Source of the DNA: Sinonovacula constricta
Taxonomy: Eukaryota; Mollusca; Bivalvia; Cardiida; Solecurtidae
Length of the DNA stretch: 64,000 bases
Assembly (NCBI GenBank): GCA_007844125.1
Contig: CM017556.1
Coordinates: forward strand, 22,620,011 to 22,684,010
Direction: 5' to 3'
Shown here one piece after another: positions 1-12,956 of the stretch. How positions within the stretch are numbered: position 1 is the first letter of the stretch; the number at the start of each line of letters is the position of its first letter. The position numbers and the translations under genes are program-made. Below the pieces are notes generated by a model. It was not told the DNA's origin and ran no database searches. It worked only from the letters and a program-made list of their open reading frames with translations.

Positions 1-577
1 TAGTAGTCTTCTTAGCTCCTGTTCTATCTGTATTTGAGGGCGGATCGGTGAGGGATGGGTTAAAGCCAAAGGATAATATCTTTTCAGATTCTACACCAAA
101 TACACAGAGGGGCCATCTTGGTGCAACACCACCAGACACAGAAGACTCGCCAATTTTTCTATGTGAACATTGTCAGGGAGTTATCTCCTATTTTTGCGAT
201 AGACTCTCCAAGACAAGAGCAATACACATCAAAAGAAGACGAACATCTTGTCTTTCTAGTCATGGTGCTCACCCCAGGATAGTCAAGATGTTTCAATCAA
301 ACCAGTCAAGGAAAACCAACACCTAGCTTCTGCTGAAAGGAAAGAGGAGGTGGCCTTGCCAAAGACGAACGAAAGCAGATGGACAAGTTTTGATGATGAC
401 TTGGATCTCATTTTACAGTCCGGACCTGTAAACAGGAAGTTACAAGCTCTTCCATCAACTACATTGGATTTAGGAAAGGAGAGGTTTGGATTAGAGACAT
501 CCAAAAGAGAGAGAACACCTCAACAAATACCTACAGAAGGGTTTGTGTTTCGAGTTAGGGGGAGAAACACCTTATGA
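1..577 (+). pseudogene. RTE-type LINE remnant, 5' end of the polyprotein
   Basis: Two overlapping open stretches in different frames (about 3-326 and 314-577) read as the N-terminal part of a LINE polyprotein. The first has a degenerate zinc-finger-like segment beginning CEHCQ with basic residues after it. The second has ESRWTSFDDDLDLIL followed by a stretch ending KERFGLE, which resembles the conserved segment before the reverse transcriptase domain in invertebrate RTE-like LINEs. The frame changes near 320-350, and a stop at 575-577 ends the second frame, so it cannot make the full protein. No reverse transcriptase follows. The upstream part may continue beyond the window. The family call rests on remembered motif patterns, not on a search. 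An unrelated decayed gene is possible but less likely, because a second RTE-like fragment lies at 62.5-63.6 kb. Confidence 0.5.
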
Positions 578-666
578 CTATGGCACTCGGCTGATGACGT
601 CTAATAAGCCGTTTACCAGAACTGTATTGCTTAATAATTACCACCCGGCTAAAGGGCTTTGACGTC

Positions 667-830
667 TATTTCTAGCAGCAAAACTTATTCGTGCTTATCT
701 ATAGATTTAGAAATAATTGACATTTAGACCGATTCTTTTCGTGACTCGTGCAGTCTAACTGTTGTTGTAGTGTTCTATAGCCTACTTATAAAGACTAAAG
801 CATGCGTTTATGTAGCAATGATGCCTTATG
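667..830 (+). repeat. Family A repeat, 3' half
   Basis: Diverged copy of the 3' half of family A. It shares the segment around CGTGCTTAT followed by TATAGATTT with copies at 50.3 and 52.1 kb, and the later segment AAGCATGC with the copy at 57.1 kb. It stands alone here, with the 5' half on the opposite strand just downstream. Confidence 0.55.
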
Positions 831-889
831 TCAAAATTCCCCAAAACAGGGGTAAGTTTTTTAATTGTATTTGATATAAAATAAACTGT

Positions 890-1085
890 CGGATACCCAT
901 TTGAATTTCTGCTAGATTACCCGGATAATTATATAGCGTGATCTATAAAGGTAAGTGGTCACAAATATACCGATAAATAAGGTGTCGTGTTTCACTTTTG
1001 GAATTGATATTGGACATCAATAAACAGCATTTCTCGGGATCTTTTCAGGTAACAACGATGAACATGGTTGTTTGAGGGAAAATAT
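890..1085 (-). repeat. Family A repeat, 5' half, inverted
   Basis: Matches the 5' half of family A in reverse orientation. The block at 905-960 (a TATATAGCGTGATCT-like stretch, then GTAAGTGGTCAC) closely parallels 35,113-35,170. The block near 1,040 ending TTTTCAGGTAA is shared with 35.3 and 56.0 kb. Confidence 0.6.
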
Positions 1086-3119
1086 ATGGTCTAAATTGTC
1101 GGACAGCACTTCTAAAAGGTGCACAATTAACAACAAGACCATATCTATGAATGATAATTGGTGCAAAACGTATAATATTTTATTCACTTGAGTCATAAGA
1201 ATATACTACGTGTGTGGTCTAAATAAAGCACGCATGTTCATTTACTGGGATGCAAACTGAAATCAGCACCATTGCTCTGCTGGTCTAAGACCCCGGCGCT
1301 ACATACATTCTAACATGTCCTGAGTAGTGTAGATTCAAAGAACGTATGGCTTCGTTTTCGAGGACGCAAACAAAGGAAGCAGCCTATCTCTTCAAGTCTT
1401 AGACACCTTTAGGGATGGATCCGGGGGAGCGGGAATGCATATATATATATTATAGGGAACCGTCCCTGGACATCTTATGAACCCAATATCAAAGGTTCTC
1501 TTATTTCAACAACACACCCTTGCAACATCATTAAAAAATCACTTTTCGTAGTGTTTGATTCAAAGTACGATATATTTTGTTATTTGATTTAGAAAGATGA
1601 AGGTTTGTTGAAATTGGAATGGTGTTAAATGGGAAGTTAAAAGTGATTTGCTTATGATTCTTGCCATGTTCGATACAATAATATTAATTAGGCTTCATTA
1701 TTTCAATTTCAAGAAATTGTTAACATTCTCCATCCTATTTTAAGCAAAGTATTGTTTTATCTACACTGAACATTCTCCTTTTATTCATTTATCCAGATAG
1801 CACAGCCGTTGCATTTGTCGCAATTGTAAATAAGAATCGTGCATTGCTTAATATAAAGGTAAGGACTGACATTCCGATGATGGCTATGATGTAGGCAACA
1901 ACCCTTCATGCCTGGGAAAGAGCTGTAGGATTTCATATAGCCAAAGAACTAACAGTTTCACCTATCCGTCATGGCTATAGGCAGCTTTTGTTAATAACAA
2001 TAGCAACGGCTTGCATCAACTGTCTTCTTGACAATGAAAGTACCACTGACAGTTGCTGTAATTGACCTTTAATGTATTCTCTCTGTTGGCTTGCTTTTCT
2101 TCTATTTTACTTGTCACATTGACAAAGTTTTTTTCTAATCATTCATGTTTCGAGCAAATATGTCCGATATAAGGTCGCATGCCACCGACAGCAGAGCATA
2201 GAATGTCCGATAAATAAACGTGTAATAGTAATATTGTTCGAAATTTATTTATTTTACGTCTGTACATTACTGTACCTTGTATTTTTATTATAGTTGTTTG
2301 TAAATAGTATAGTATTTGCTTCCGATGCTGGAGTTTACTGTTATTTGCAAAAAGCTCTAAAGACGCGTTATGTTATTGTCCTCCTTACACCGGAAGTATA
2401 ATTCTTGCTTACTGACTGTTGCAAGGTAGTAACTGGTGTGTTTTCTCTAATTATGTAATGTTTCGCCCCGGTGTTTGTGCACCTGTTACATTTAACCTGT
2501 TTGTTTTTACTTTAGACAAATGTTAGTCCAAAATGTAATTAATGTTGCGATTGTCATAGGACATTGTCTAATTTTCCTATAAATGATAAATCCCTGAAGA
2601 ACAACCGTGTTAGCAGTTGTTTTTCCTCTAAAGGAAACCGGTAACTCCGACAGATAACAAGAAGCAGTTCTTTGCAATACTTTAGAGCTATTTTCTAAAA
2701 TCAAACATCTATCAAATATTTTAAAACAATTAACATTATTACATCAAATGATTATTTCTTATAACAAAAAATGATACAAATTCATTTTTGCCTTAAGTGC
2801 TTGATAAAAGTAAAGTACAGATTGCAATGTCAACGACGTTAAATGTTGTAACTTTGTCCATAAACTTGATAATTTTATAAATATAGGTTTTGGGTGATAA
2901 AACATTGGGATACTGCTTGCTCTTGATCGGCTTGTAGCAAAACGTATTACACCCCAAGACATTTTTAAGTTATCTGCTGAAAATCACGTCAAAATTACGT
3001 TCCACTAATACCAGACTCTTGATTTCATAAACCCAGGTAAAGTGCCTTCCTAAGACACTTGTTTTCGTTATTTTCATGTCGACACAAAAATATGAAATGC
3101 TTGAAATAGGATTTTTATA
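1086..3119. other. AT-rich DNA without assigned features
   Basis: No open frame longer than about 70 codons and no recognisable protein motif. Short AT runs occur, such as the alternating TA tract near 1,440. I saw no copy of the named repeat families here. Confidence 0.5.
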
Positions 3120-3930
<811 letters not shown>

Positions 3931-4097
3931 TTTATATTACAATTGAAAGCAATCTAAATCTCGTGAGATTTTGATGATGCAATGTACAATGGTTCGTATA
4001 GTGTTTAAAGTTTTTTCTTACTTAATAAAAAATATACATTTATCCATCTTGTGTAAATTAGCTTGAAATATTTAAGAAAAGGATTCTGATGTAATGG

Positions 4098-4623
4098 CAT
4101 CAGATTCGTATATATCATTTCTAAGAAATAACATCGATTTGCATTTATCATTTTTAAGAAAGTACATCAGATTCGTATGTATCATTTCTAAGAAATGGCA
4201 TCAGATTCGTATATGTCATTTCTAGGAAATCAGATTCGTATATACATGTATCAATTCTAATAAAAGACATCAGATTCGTATATATCATTTCTAATAAATA
4301 ATATCGATTGGCATTTATCATTTCTAAGAAATTACATCAGATTCGTATGTATCATTTCTTAGAAATTACATCAGATTCGTATATATCATTTCTTCGAAAT
4401 GACATCAGATACTTATATATCATTTCTAAGAAATGTCACCAGATACGTATATATCATTTCTAAGAAATGACATCAGATTCGTATATATCATTTCTAAGAA
4501 ATGACATCAGATACGCATATATCATTTCTAAGAAATGACACCAGATACGTATATATCATTTCTAAGAAATGGCACCAGATACGTATATATCATTTCTAAG
4601 AAATGACATCAGATTCGTATAAG
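4098..4623. repeat. 34-bp minisatellite, about 15.5 units
   Basis: Head-to-tail units of 34 bp, each beginning CATCAGATTCG or a close variant and ending in CATTTCTAAGAAATG, a 15-nt interrupted palindrome. Units in the 3' half are almost identical, while 5' units are diverged, with 33-nt variants carrying ATCGATTTGC. The order standard, variant, standard at 4,098 recurs at 4,268, which indicates a 170-bp higher-order period. Confidence 0.95.
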
Positions 4624-5838
4624 TCTTTTAATAATTACTACATATTGCTAAGTGTTACATCAGCCAATGCTAAATGTTTAATAGTTAAATATTTTACAGT
4701 CACAATAAATAAAATATCGTAAGTAAGTAATGACATGCGTTTGGGTATTCATCCCCTTTCTTAAGTAAAAACATGTTTATAAAATTTCTAAAAATAAAAT
4801 GTCAGGCTGTCAGCAGTAGCTCATTTTTCAGGATGGCTGGTACATCGGACCTTTAGTTGAAAAGATAATTGTATCAGTTTCATAGATGCTAGAGACGTGT
4901 GACCTTCTGAGATGATGATCTTAGTGATATGGTCTTTATAATATGATGTTCGTGGAGTCTTCTGGCTAATTTCCTCATTCCTAATCCTAGGAACTTTGTT
5001 TGTCAATGTTTTACATGCATCGGATTCCTTGTCAAAGATTTCTTGTTCCTTGAAATTTTCGGTTTCATCGTGGGCATAGTACATCAATGTGCAGATTCTC
5101 ACAACATTAACAGACTAGTTCTGAATTAAGTCTATATGTTAAACATTAATGAATTGTCTTGTCTATTTTCTTCATTTTTTCAGAAAACGCAACTTGCCAA
5201 TTTTATGTTATTTGCCATTATGCCCGACTGTGAATAGAAATGAAGCCATAGTTATGGCATTTAATGCACATTGGACGGTGTTATTATCAAAGTCTTCATG
5301 TGTCTTTTCATGCCAGCGGAGTACATAAAAGCCAAATGTTTCTCAACTGCAGTTAAGTACTGATATTGAAACTATATTTACTTCATCATTTTGTTGTCAT
5401 TTATATTTGTCAACAAATATCGTGTTCGTTCTTTTCTTTGACATGTTGGTTCTCTATTCTTTGTTTAAAAATAAATAATAATGGGACTTTATGTTTGTGT
5501 GTTGTTGTTTTTTAACTTAATTTACTGGAATTAAACATATTCATTGTTAATGTTATTATAATTTATCCTGTCCACAAAGCACAAAATAGAAAGAACATAA
5601 CACATTATAATGACATATTAATAATAACTAAATGTCATTCAATCTAGAATTTTGAAGATTTTAGGTTTTCTGCCTTTTTCAAGATAAATTTCCACTTTAC
5701 GCTCGCTTTTTATATTCAGTTTTAAGCAGTCAATATTAATGGTACTATTATACATATAACATTTCACAAAACATGACACAAAATATATAGCAGTTCGTAA
5801 ATTGAGTCATACCTTTCCTTTCACTCGTAACTTCTTTA
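4624..5838. other. AT-rich DNA without assigned features
   Basis: No coding signal. The minus-strand frame at 4,821-5,102 has no recognisable domain and no splice context that convinces me. Nothing else stands out. Confidence 0.45.
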
Positions 5839-5839
5839 A

Positions 5840-6250
5840 GTTTATCGTCCAGTAGGCACATTTTATTCATTTATAACATTCGGAATACCTCAGTTCAGAT
5901 TATTATGGAAATATCTTCATTCTTTTATGCAAATTAGTTGCAAAGTATCGCGTTGCTGGAGATTATGGAGCAGTTCACATATGTGTAACATGAAAGGAAT
6001 TGTAATTAAATGTTTAAGCCTTGGGTATGATCAAAATCTGCCAATTATTATCCACGTTTCTGTTGTTCGCAGATAAAAGAGGCTCTTCATTACATATAAG
6101 CGTCCTTGTTATATTGTTATTTCATAAAACTAGTTACACTTTCTATGCTTTTAGCATGATAGCGAAATAAAGTACCATTTTGCCTGTCTTTAAAATATTT
6201 TCTTGCCTGAAAAAAAGGTTGGTTTATCAACTGTATATATTGGTAAAACT
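5840..6250 (+). repeat. Family G repeat, copy 1
   Basis: Diverged copy sharing the blocks ATGTGTAACATGAAAGGAAT (5,980-6,000), CCACGTTTCTGTTGTTCGCAG and the TTTCATAAAAC end with copies at 8.1, 16.8 and 24.9 kb. Non-coding. Confidence 0.6.
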
Positions 6251-6879
6251 ATTTTCTAAAAGTCATAGTTATTGTTATCGTGTAAGAGATTTGACACGGG
6301 ATTTAAATTTGATTGTGAATAAAGGTTATATAAACATTGCGTGTATCTTGTTTTTGAAGACAATGGACAATTTCCAAAGGTTCATATGAAGACTAAGTAA
6401 GAACAATGCAAGAATTATAAAGCTATTAAGAAGTAATATGAATTATTATTAAAAAATACAGTTAAAAAACAGTTTTAAAATGCACATATGTATTGCACAC
6501 ATGTAAAGTACGGATTAGCCTATGATCATGACAAGAAGAAGATATATTCTAGTCGGTATAATTGCTAAAAGCAATAAAACTGGGTTTCTATTGCCAAGTT
6601 AAGGGACATGAAACCGTATAGAACGGTTTTTAACTTGTCAAAACTTAAAAAGGAAGTACTTATACATAAAACAAGTCATATTTAACACTAGTTATATAAG
6701 CGTCATTCTGTTTTTGAGTACGCAAATTGGAGGCATCGGAAATAATATCTAAGATTTTCATTTCATATATTGAAGGAACTTTGACATGAATTGTAGAAGA
6801 CAAGAAAGAAAGACATTAATGAATTGAATATAGCCCTAGCATCATCATTAAAAATAAAACAACTTACTTTTATAACCCT

Positions 6880-7100
6880 TCTGGCATATATAACCGTGCT
6901 TCATGTTGGCGATGCCTAAACTTTGGGCCATCAAGGAGAAACCGAACCTTCATGAGAAAATGAAGAATGCTTAACAATGCCTAACTTCGCTGATAGGTAC
7001 ACATAAACCATTTTAAAGCCACTAATAACCCGCGGTTTGTGTATGTAAATTTATAGGCTGGAATTTACACAGGATTATGGTTGTGTTACTGATTTCCCCC
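6880..7100 (+). repeat. Family D repeat, copy 1
   Basis: Shares TGTTGGCGATGCCT, ACTTCGCTGAT-AGGT and GGTTTGTGTATGT blocks in the same order with 18,375-18,600. It lies about 1 kb downstream of family G copy 1. Confidence 0.7.
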
Positions 7101-8084
7101 GCAATCAGTGGGCGATCAGGAAAAAACCGGCTGAATGGAAAATTTGTTTGGGCGTATCGGTGGGTGCATTAAGGTAGATGTGCATTCAAGAACATTTATG
7201 TAAATTATCTGTCTTGTGCAATTTAACATTTTAATATTATAATGTTATCATTCTCATTTGTCCATGTCAAAATTTTATCTCCTGTCTTTGCTGTAGTTGT
7301 TTTGCTGTAGTTGCTGTAATTGTTTGGGTAATAATGACGACGTCTTTATGTGTATGGTTCAACTACAGGCTTTCTTAAAAAATGTATGGAGGGAACCATT
7401 TTGTACTTGTCTTTCAAGAAAGGGTTTTTTAGTTGCGTCTAACCTTTTATTACGACCTCTGGCATCATTTTCAGTCCACAAATTTAGTTTGGCTTATCTG
7501 ATTTGGTAATGCTATCAAGTCCCTCAGCCCTACACCACAACCAAACCTTTGTGAGCCCTTTTTTACTTAGTTACTACAAATAGTCCCAGAATATTTTGTG
7601 TTGTGAAAAGAAGTAAGTGATTTGGCAAAGGAAAACATTTTCAATGATTTCGCAGTCTGGCTGTCAAGATATTCACATGTCTTGGTCGGGCATATATCCC
7701 GCTTGCTACCTTTCCTACGACTAATGTTGACGTCTTACTTGTCAGAGAGATGTCACAAGATAAATAGTATATGTTGGTATAACATAGAATGTATATATGC
7801 ATTGTCTTACATGTTTTCTAACTATTAATGCTAAAAGAATAACTACGAATTGAGTCAGTACCTATATTATCAGTTCCTCTTAAGAAGACTAAACTTATAA
7901 TATTCGGTTGTTGCTATTGGTGCTGTAGCTTTGTCCCAAAACATTAATTGTAAATGAAATAGCATGAATAATAGCACATTAACACGTGGAGAAGAAAGAA
8001 GAAAATATATACTTTACTGCAGACTACTTCGTCAGCACGACAAGAACGTAATACTCATTCATAAACTATGTAATGTCTTTCAAG
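7101..8084. other. Unassigned DNA between repeats
   Basis: Contains open frames of about 70 codons at 7,297-7,509 and 7,622-7,828 with no domain, no codon signal and no second copy I could see. I do not call them genes. Confidence 0.4.
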
Positions 8085-8640
8085 GGTTTCAAATAAAGGA
8101 ACTCCCTGGATAAAAGGACCGCGTGTTTTACGTTTGGAATTCTTTCAGGTTATCGCCATGTAAGCACATTTTACCAGCTCGTTGAATTTTTAAGATAACT
8201 GAGTTCAAATGGTTATCGAGCTATCTCTATAATCATGTATGTTAGCAAATTAGCAGCACGGTGTTGCGTTGCGGGGAATACGGCTCTGTTTTCTGTCAAA
8301 TGCTACGAACGTGTAATATTTACGCCATATGTGTTACATGAAAGGAACCGTAATAGAGTGTTGAAACTCAGTGTATAACCCAAGTCTGCAATTTTCAATT
8401 TCCATCCACGAGTCTGTTATTAACATATAGTGGTGTTTTTTTTTTTCATAACATATCCGCTTCATTAATGTTGTATTCTTTCGTATAGCTTAATAATATT
8501 TTTCTGGCTGAAATAAAAAAGAACATAACAAAAAAAATAACGGTCCTGCAAAAATCATTATAATGGTTTATTGTGCTAGGTAATCAATGCATACATAACA
8601 TTTGCTGCGGCAAATGCAGAAAATATGTATGTGTATTGTG
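8085..8640 (+). repeat. Family G repeat, copy 2
   Basis: The best-preserved G copy together with 24.9 kb. Shared blocks are TGGTTATCGAGCTATCTCTA, a stretch GCAAATTAGCAGCACGG, AATACGGCTCTGTTTT and CTACGAACGTGTAAT. Agreement is high across about 350 bp, then falls off. Non-coding. Confidence 0.85.
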
Positions 8641-8779
8641 TTGAGTTTTGTTTCTTTTAATTTCAATTATCAAATTTCAAGCAAGGGAAATAAGATGAAA
8701 ATAACCAAATACACATCCTTATCGACTGAGCAGTGGACATAATGACAACGTTTGTTATTATTGGTAGAAAACGGAACTA

Positions 8780-9620
8780 TAGAAATACCATGATGCAACT
8801 GGAGAACATTTCCACTAACACGAAGCAGCTTCAAATAGGCCTAAAACCCATGAGCTGAAGGATTGATGGTCAGCGACTTTAATAACTTCGGTACAAGTTT
8901 CCTCCTATAATTCTGGAAGCTTGTTTCCTATTTCGCATATCTTGGCTTTCTATCAGGGAAAGTCAATGCTTCTCTCTTAACATACCAGTGTTGTTCCAAC
9001 TGTACTGTTAACATCGGCATATTCGGATCGTTTTGTTAAACAAGACCTCGCCAAACTAATGCGAATTCCCAATAATGCCTGTTACTTTTTAAATAATTGT
9101 CATATACACTTTATTATTGCAAGCTACCTTGTTAAAAGCGGACTACTCTGTTCTTTCCTCTTATAATGGTCTCACAGAGCAGCTGCAATTTCTTGTTATT
9201 GTCTGCTACGGTATCGTCCTCATAAAACTGCCTTTACAGAACATTGCAAAGGCACCACTTTGGTGCCCTCGTGAGGGGTGCCAAAAAGGGTATCGGCATA
9301 TCTACAGTGCTTATGTTCATTTTATACGGGCGTACGGGCAGGTGTCATAAGAATCAGTTAAGTATGCTACCTTTTTAGGTGTTCGTGACAAGTCATCATA
9401 GTTAGCTTAGAATTATACCTGACCCTAGTTAGTTTGAGGTATTCCTCTTTTATTTCTTTTTAATGCAGATAACATATGTGGGCCACGTACCATCTCTCTG
9501 ATTAACATCGGTTTAATTCATTTAAATTTCCTATTGCAATGGCGTATTACATAAAGCATGCTTGTTTTGCTTGCTATTAAGATATGAACTGAATAATTGG
9601 TAAAGCGGTGCATATGCAAC
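8780..9620 (+). repeat. Family F repeat, copy 1
   Basis: Similar to 26,940-27,640 at its start (ATGCAACTGGAG to GAGCTGAAGGATTG, then a TCCTCCTA block) and to 20,400-20,580 at its end (TTAATGCAGATAACAT, ATTAACATCGG, GGCGTATTAC). The open frame at 9,117-9,350 is inside the repeat and is not thought to be a gene. Confidence 0.65.
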
Positions 9621-10429
9621 ATAAAATATGTTTTCCATTTCCTAAAATTTTGATGGCATTAATTTGATACCATTATGTTCAGCGAGGTACATTTGTTTTA
9701 CATGTTTTGCGAATATGCACGTATTAACAGGCAATACGAAAATATGCATAAGGTCATTTTCTTACAAATCATTAATTCATTTAAATTAAATTCGTAATAA
9801 TGCAATAGTATAGTTTATTCATTAGTTTCAAACTTTCGGCTTGTGTATGAAATAGACAGGATGAATGCGTACACTCAAAAGGCAGTATATTTTATGCCAG
9901 TTTTTAATACTAGACAATCTGTTCCAGTGAAATATTATTAATTTAAAGTATCGCAGCTCAATCACACAAATTTAAGTCTAAGTAGACTGACATTTGATAC
10001 TTAATTTTCCAGTGCCATCAGAGGTCGAATGTTTAAGTTAATATCAAACATACCGTCGATGTGTTTGTAAGGTTTATGGTAGTTTTAGATGGTGACGGTT
10101 CATCGAAAATGAAAAAAATAAAACATATAAGCATCGATGTTGGATTTATCTTAACTGTCCACGACATGATGTTCATTTCGTAATTGTGAGACGCAAAAAA
10201 ATTGCGAAATCCTAAACTTCACCGTAAGAAACTATTTACCATGATTAGGGTTAGGTTTCACGTTAATGTAAAGTCATTTTCATTAAATCTATACCATAGA
10301 ACGCTTATCAGTACGTTTTACGTTTAAACTCTATTTTGAAGAAGTATGCCATCATGGGTATAGGCTAATACACCATCAACACTTTGTGTATTCATAATAT
10401 CGCATATAAACGGTTCTATGTGTACAACC
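9621..10429. other. AT-rich DNA without assigned features
   Basis: No open frame of note, no motif, no clear repeat match. Confidence 0.45.
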
Positions 10430-10640
10430 AGATATATTATAGCTTAAATAACAACTAAACTTAGAGACAAACACATGTGAATGTAAAAGTAACAAACCTC
10501 TAAGAGCAAGACATATAGATAAAAACAAACAGTTACATCCTAGGAATAATTCGGCAAAATGAACGACTAGGGTCTATGGGCAAAGTTTACGGAGCGCTTC
10601 AAACTCAACTTCAAAGAATTGCATCACAAATGTATGTACA
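10430..10640 (+). repeat. Family E repeat, weak copy
   Basis: Shares GTGAATGTAA-AGTAACAAA and GGAGCGCTTCAA blocks with 12,340-12,560. Strongly diverged, with approximate boundaries. Confidence 0.4.
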
Positions 10641-10808
10641 TATATGTGAACTCATACACCATTAAAGCCTCGATTGCGTTTGTAAACTACAAGTTTTCAA
10701 GAATGTTTTGCCTTGTTCTTCTTGTAATTGTTATATAAATCAATTCGTTGTATCAGCTTCATTGTATATGCGTTATGAAGACTTTTGCCACGTATGTATG
10801 TAGCACTG

Positions 10809-11221
10809 GAGTAATACCCAATCGGAACACCTCGGATAATTCACGATTCATCTCTCGGATGTATGTAGGTAGTCGGATTACCTCGGTCATTTCCCTAAAT
10901 GGGACCTCTTTTGTGACAGACGTCGAAACAAAGATGGCAGCTCGAATGGCAGTTCACTATAGTACGATGCCTGTAAAACTTTACTTTTTGACTGCTTCAA
11001 ATTTAAATCATCCAAGTTTAATTTACCCGGCGCAGCAAAGACACAGCTGTCAAACGATGGCATTGTTTATGTTTTGTGCGAACTACATTTTGGGGATATT
11101 CTTTCGACTTCCGGCGAACAAATCGATCGTGATTTGAGCACGTATCATTGCACCAGATACATTAGAGGGATGATTGTCCCGAGGACGGAGTTACCCGAGA
11201 AGTTCCGATTGGAGTATTACC
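10809..11221 (+). mobile_element. TIR element (MITE family C), copy 1, with 10-bp target duplication
   Basis: The element spans 10,819-11,211 (393 bp). Its ends are inverted: the left begins CAATCGGAACACCTCGGATA and the right, read on the minus strand, begins CAATCGGAACTTCTCGGGTA. Similarity continues for about 55 bp with one indel. The flanks GAGTAATACC (10,809-10,818) and GAGTATTACC (11,212-11,221) are a 10-bp target duplication with one mismatch. It is too short to encode a transposase. An open frame of 129 codons overlaps it and aligns with a frame in copy 3, but it resembles no protein I know. A 10-bp duplication fits Mutator-like (MULE) mobilisation better than Tc1/mariner (TA), hAT (8 bp) or PIF/Harbinger (3 bp). 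The MULE link is inference. Confidence 0.9.
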
Positions 11222-11517
11222 CCTAGCAGGATACAAGGGCAACACCTTCGATGTACAATAGATTAGCTGTTTGTCATTATGTCATAATATTGGTTCATCT
11301 TAGTGTTTTGTAACTTTCCTCATTAACTGGCATGTGAATAACTTTGCAATATATGTTTAATTTATGTTGTCATACGAGCCGTAATATATTTTCGTAGGTT
11401 ACAAACGTCAAGTTCGCACTCCACGGTTATCACAAAAATGTCAATCACTGTTATGGTAAACGTCTTCATATAAATTCAAACAATGACTGTTGAACTGTTA
11501 AAGAACATATCGTTAAT

Positions 11518-11622
11518 TACATTGCATTGTGTGGTATTGTATTGCGTTTCATTGTATTATAGTGTAGTGTGTTGGATGGCATTGCATTGCTTTTCATTAT
11601 ATTCTATTATATTCTATTTTTA
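11518..11622. repeat. Low-complexity ATTGTATTG / CATTGCATTG tract
   Basis: Imperfect pentamer-like repetition of TATTG and CATTG passing into TATTCTATTA. No function is evident. Confidence 0.6.
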
Positions 11623-11644
11623 ACATAATGGTTAAATATTATAA

Positions 11645-12050
11645 ATTAATATAATGATGACATTCAATCTAATAAACAAAAGAACGACGACGTTCAATAA
11701 ACAATATTTTTCATGTTCAAAAAACGATGACATTACATGTAAATCCAAGAAACGAACAGATCTATGACATTCAACCCAGTAACCGAACTGGATGAGGATA
11801 TTCAATCCAAACAACGAACAGAATGATGGCATTTCAATCTACAATCAGAACGATGATATTTACCCCAAAAACTGAACAGTGCGAAGATGTTTCTTTCCAA
11901 TAACCGAACGAAACGATGGCATTCAATCCAATAACCGAAGAGACAGATGACTTTTAATCCAATAACCGAACAGATAACGTTCAGTGCAATACACTAACAG
12001 ATGGAAAAGGACAATCCTAATAAAATAGCGGAACAGAGACGTTCAAAAGA
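11645..12050. repeat. Degenerate 31-bp minisatellite, about 12 units
   Basis: Repeated units of about 27-38 bp of the form GATGACATTCAATCCAATAA followed by CCGAACAG. Units are strongly diverged with several indels. The middle units (11,900-11,980) are the best preserved. Confidence 0.85.
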
Positions 12051-12339
12051 AAAAGAAAGAAAAAAGACCGGAGCTGTTCCAAATAGTAAACATAATATTT
12101 ACCATTGGTGTTCTTTTTAAAACACGTTTGCGCTTTCAACGTTAAACAAACCCCACAAACGTTTTGCATGTTTCAAATTCCTGAGCTTAGCACAACCGAA
12201 TCTGTCTTCTGTAACTGACGTATGACTGTTTCGTTAGAGACTCAAACCGGCGTACGCTCCATTTCTTTCAGGACTCGGAACATTTTTTTAAATATTTTCT
12301 TTCTTGATGTTGATAAATCAACGTCGATAAAATGTGTAG

Positions 12340-12560
12340 AATTGCCACATATATTTAAATCTAAACTACTTATAGACCAAGGCAAACAGTGTGAATGTAA
12401 CTGTGACAAAACACAGAGACGAGACATAGCAAACAAAAAGAAAAACCGGTCTTGGAACGGCAAAAGCACCGACAGGGGTGCTTAAACCTGGTTTGTGAAG
12501 CGCTTCAACCTCGCACTTCCTGAAGATTTTTCTATCAAACATACAGTGTAAATAAACGTA
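12340..12560 (+). repeat. Family E repeat
   Basis: Shares AACCGGTCTTG, TGCTTAAACC and ACCTCGCACTTCCTGA blocks with the copies at 41.1 and 41.5 kb. Non-coding. Confidence 0.55.
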
Positions 12561-12867
12561 TCCCGTTAAAATGAGACAACTAACAGTTAGCACCTGCATC
12601 GAGAGTTAACACATATAAAATTAATTAATATATAGACAAAATAACTTACTTTTGATCATTTTCCATTATTAGACTTGTAAGATTATATCCTTGTGTTTTG
12701 CTAAATCTGTTTGTCTAAAGTATGTTGTTGAACTCAGGTTGGACAAAAAGCTGCAAGAATAACTGTACTATTAATTCTTGATTGTTGTTTGATATGTTGG
12801 CAGAGGATGACATACATGTACTGATTATTGTCATGATGTGATAACGATTATTATCATCCCACCAGTC

Positions 12868-12956
12868 AGAGACAGAAAGGGAGAGAGAGACACACAGGGA
12901 GAGAGAGAGAGAGAGGGAGAGAGAGAGGGAGAGAGAGAGAGAGAGAGAGGGGGGGT
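12868..12956. repeat. (GA)n purine tract
   Basis: Polypurine GA-rich tract with GGGA interruptions, ending in a G7 run. Mirror-like polypurine tracts can form triplex DNA. No gene here. Confidence 0.95.

Noticed and set aside
4098..4623. Regular repeats resembling a CRISPR array
   Set aside because: There are no unique spacers. The 34-bp units abut one another and the genome is eukaryotic, so it is a minisatellite.
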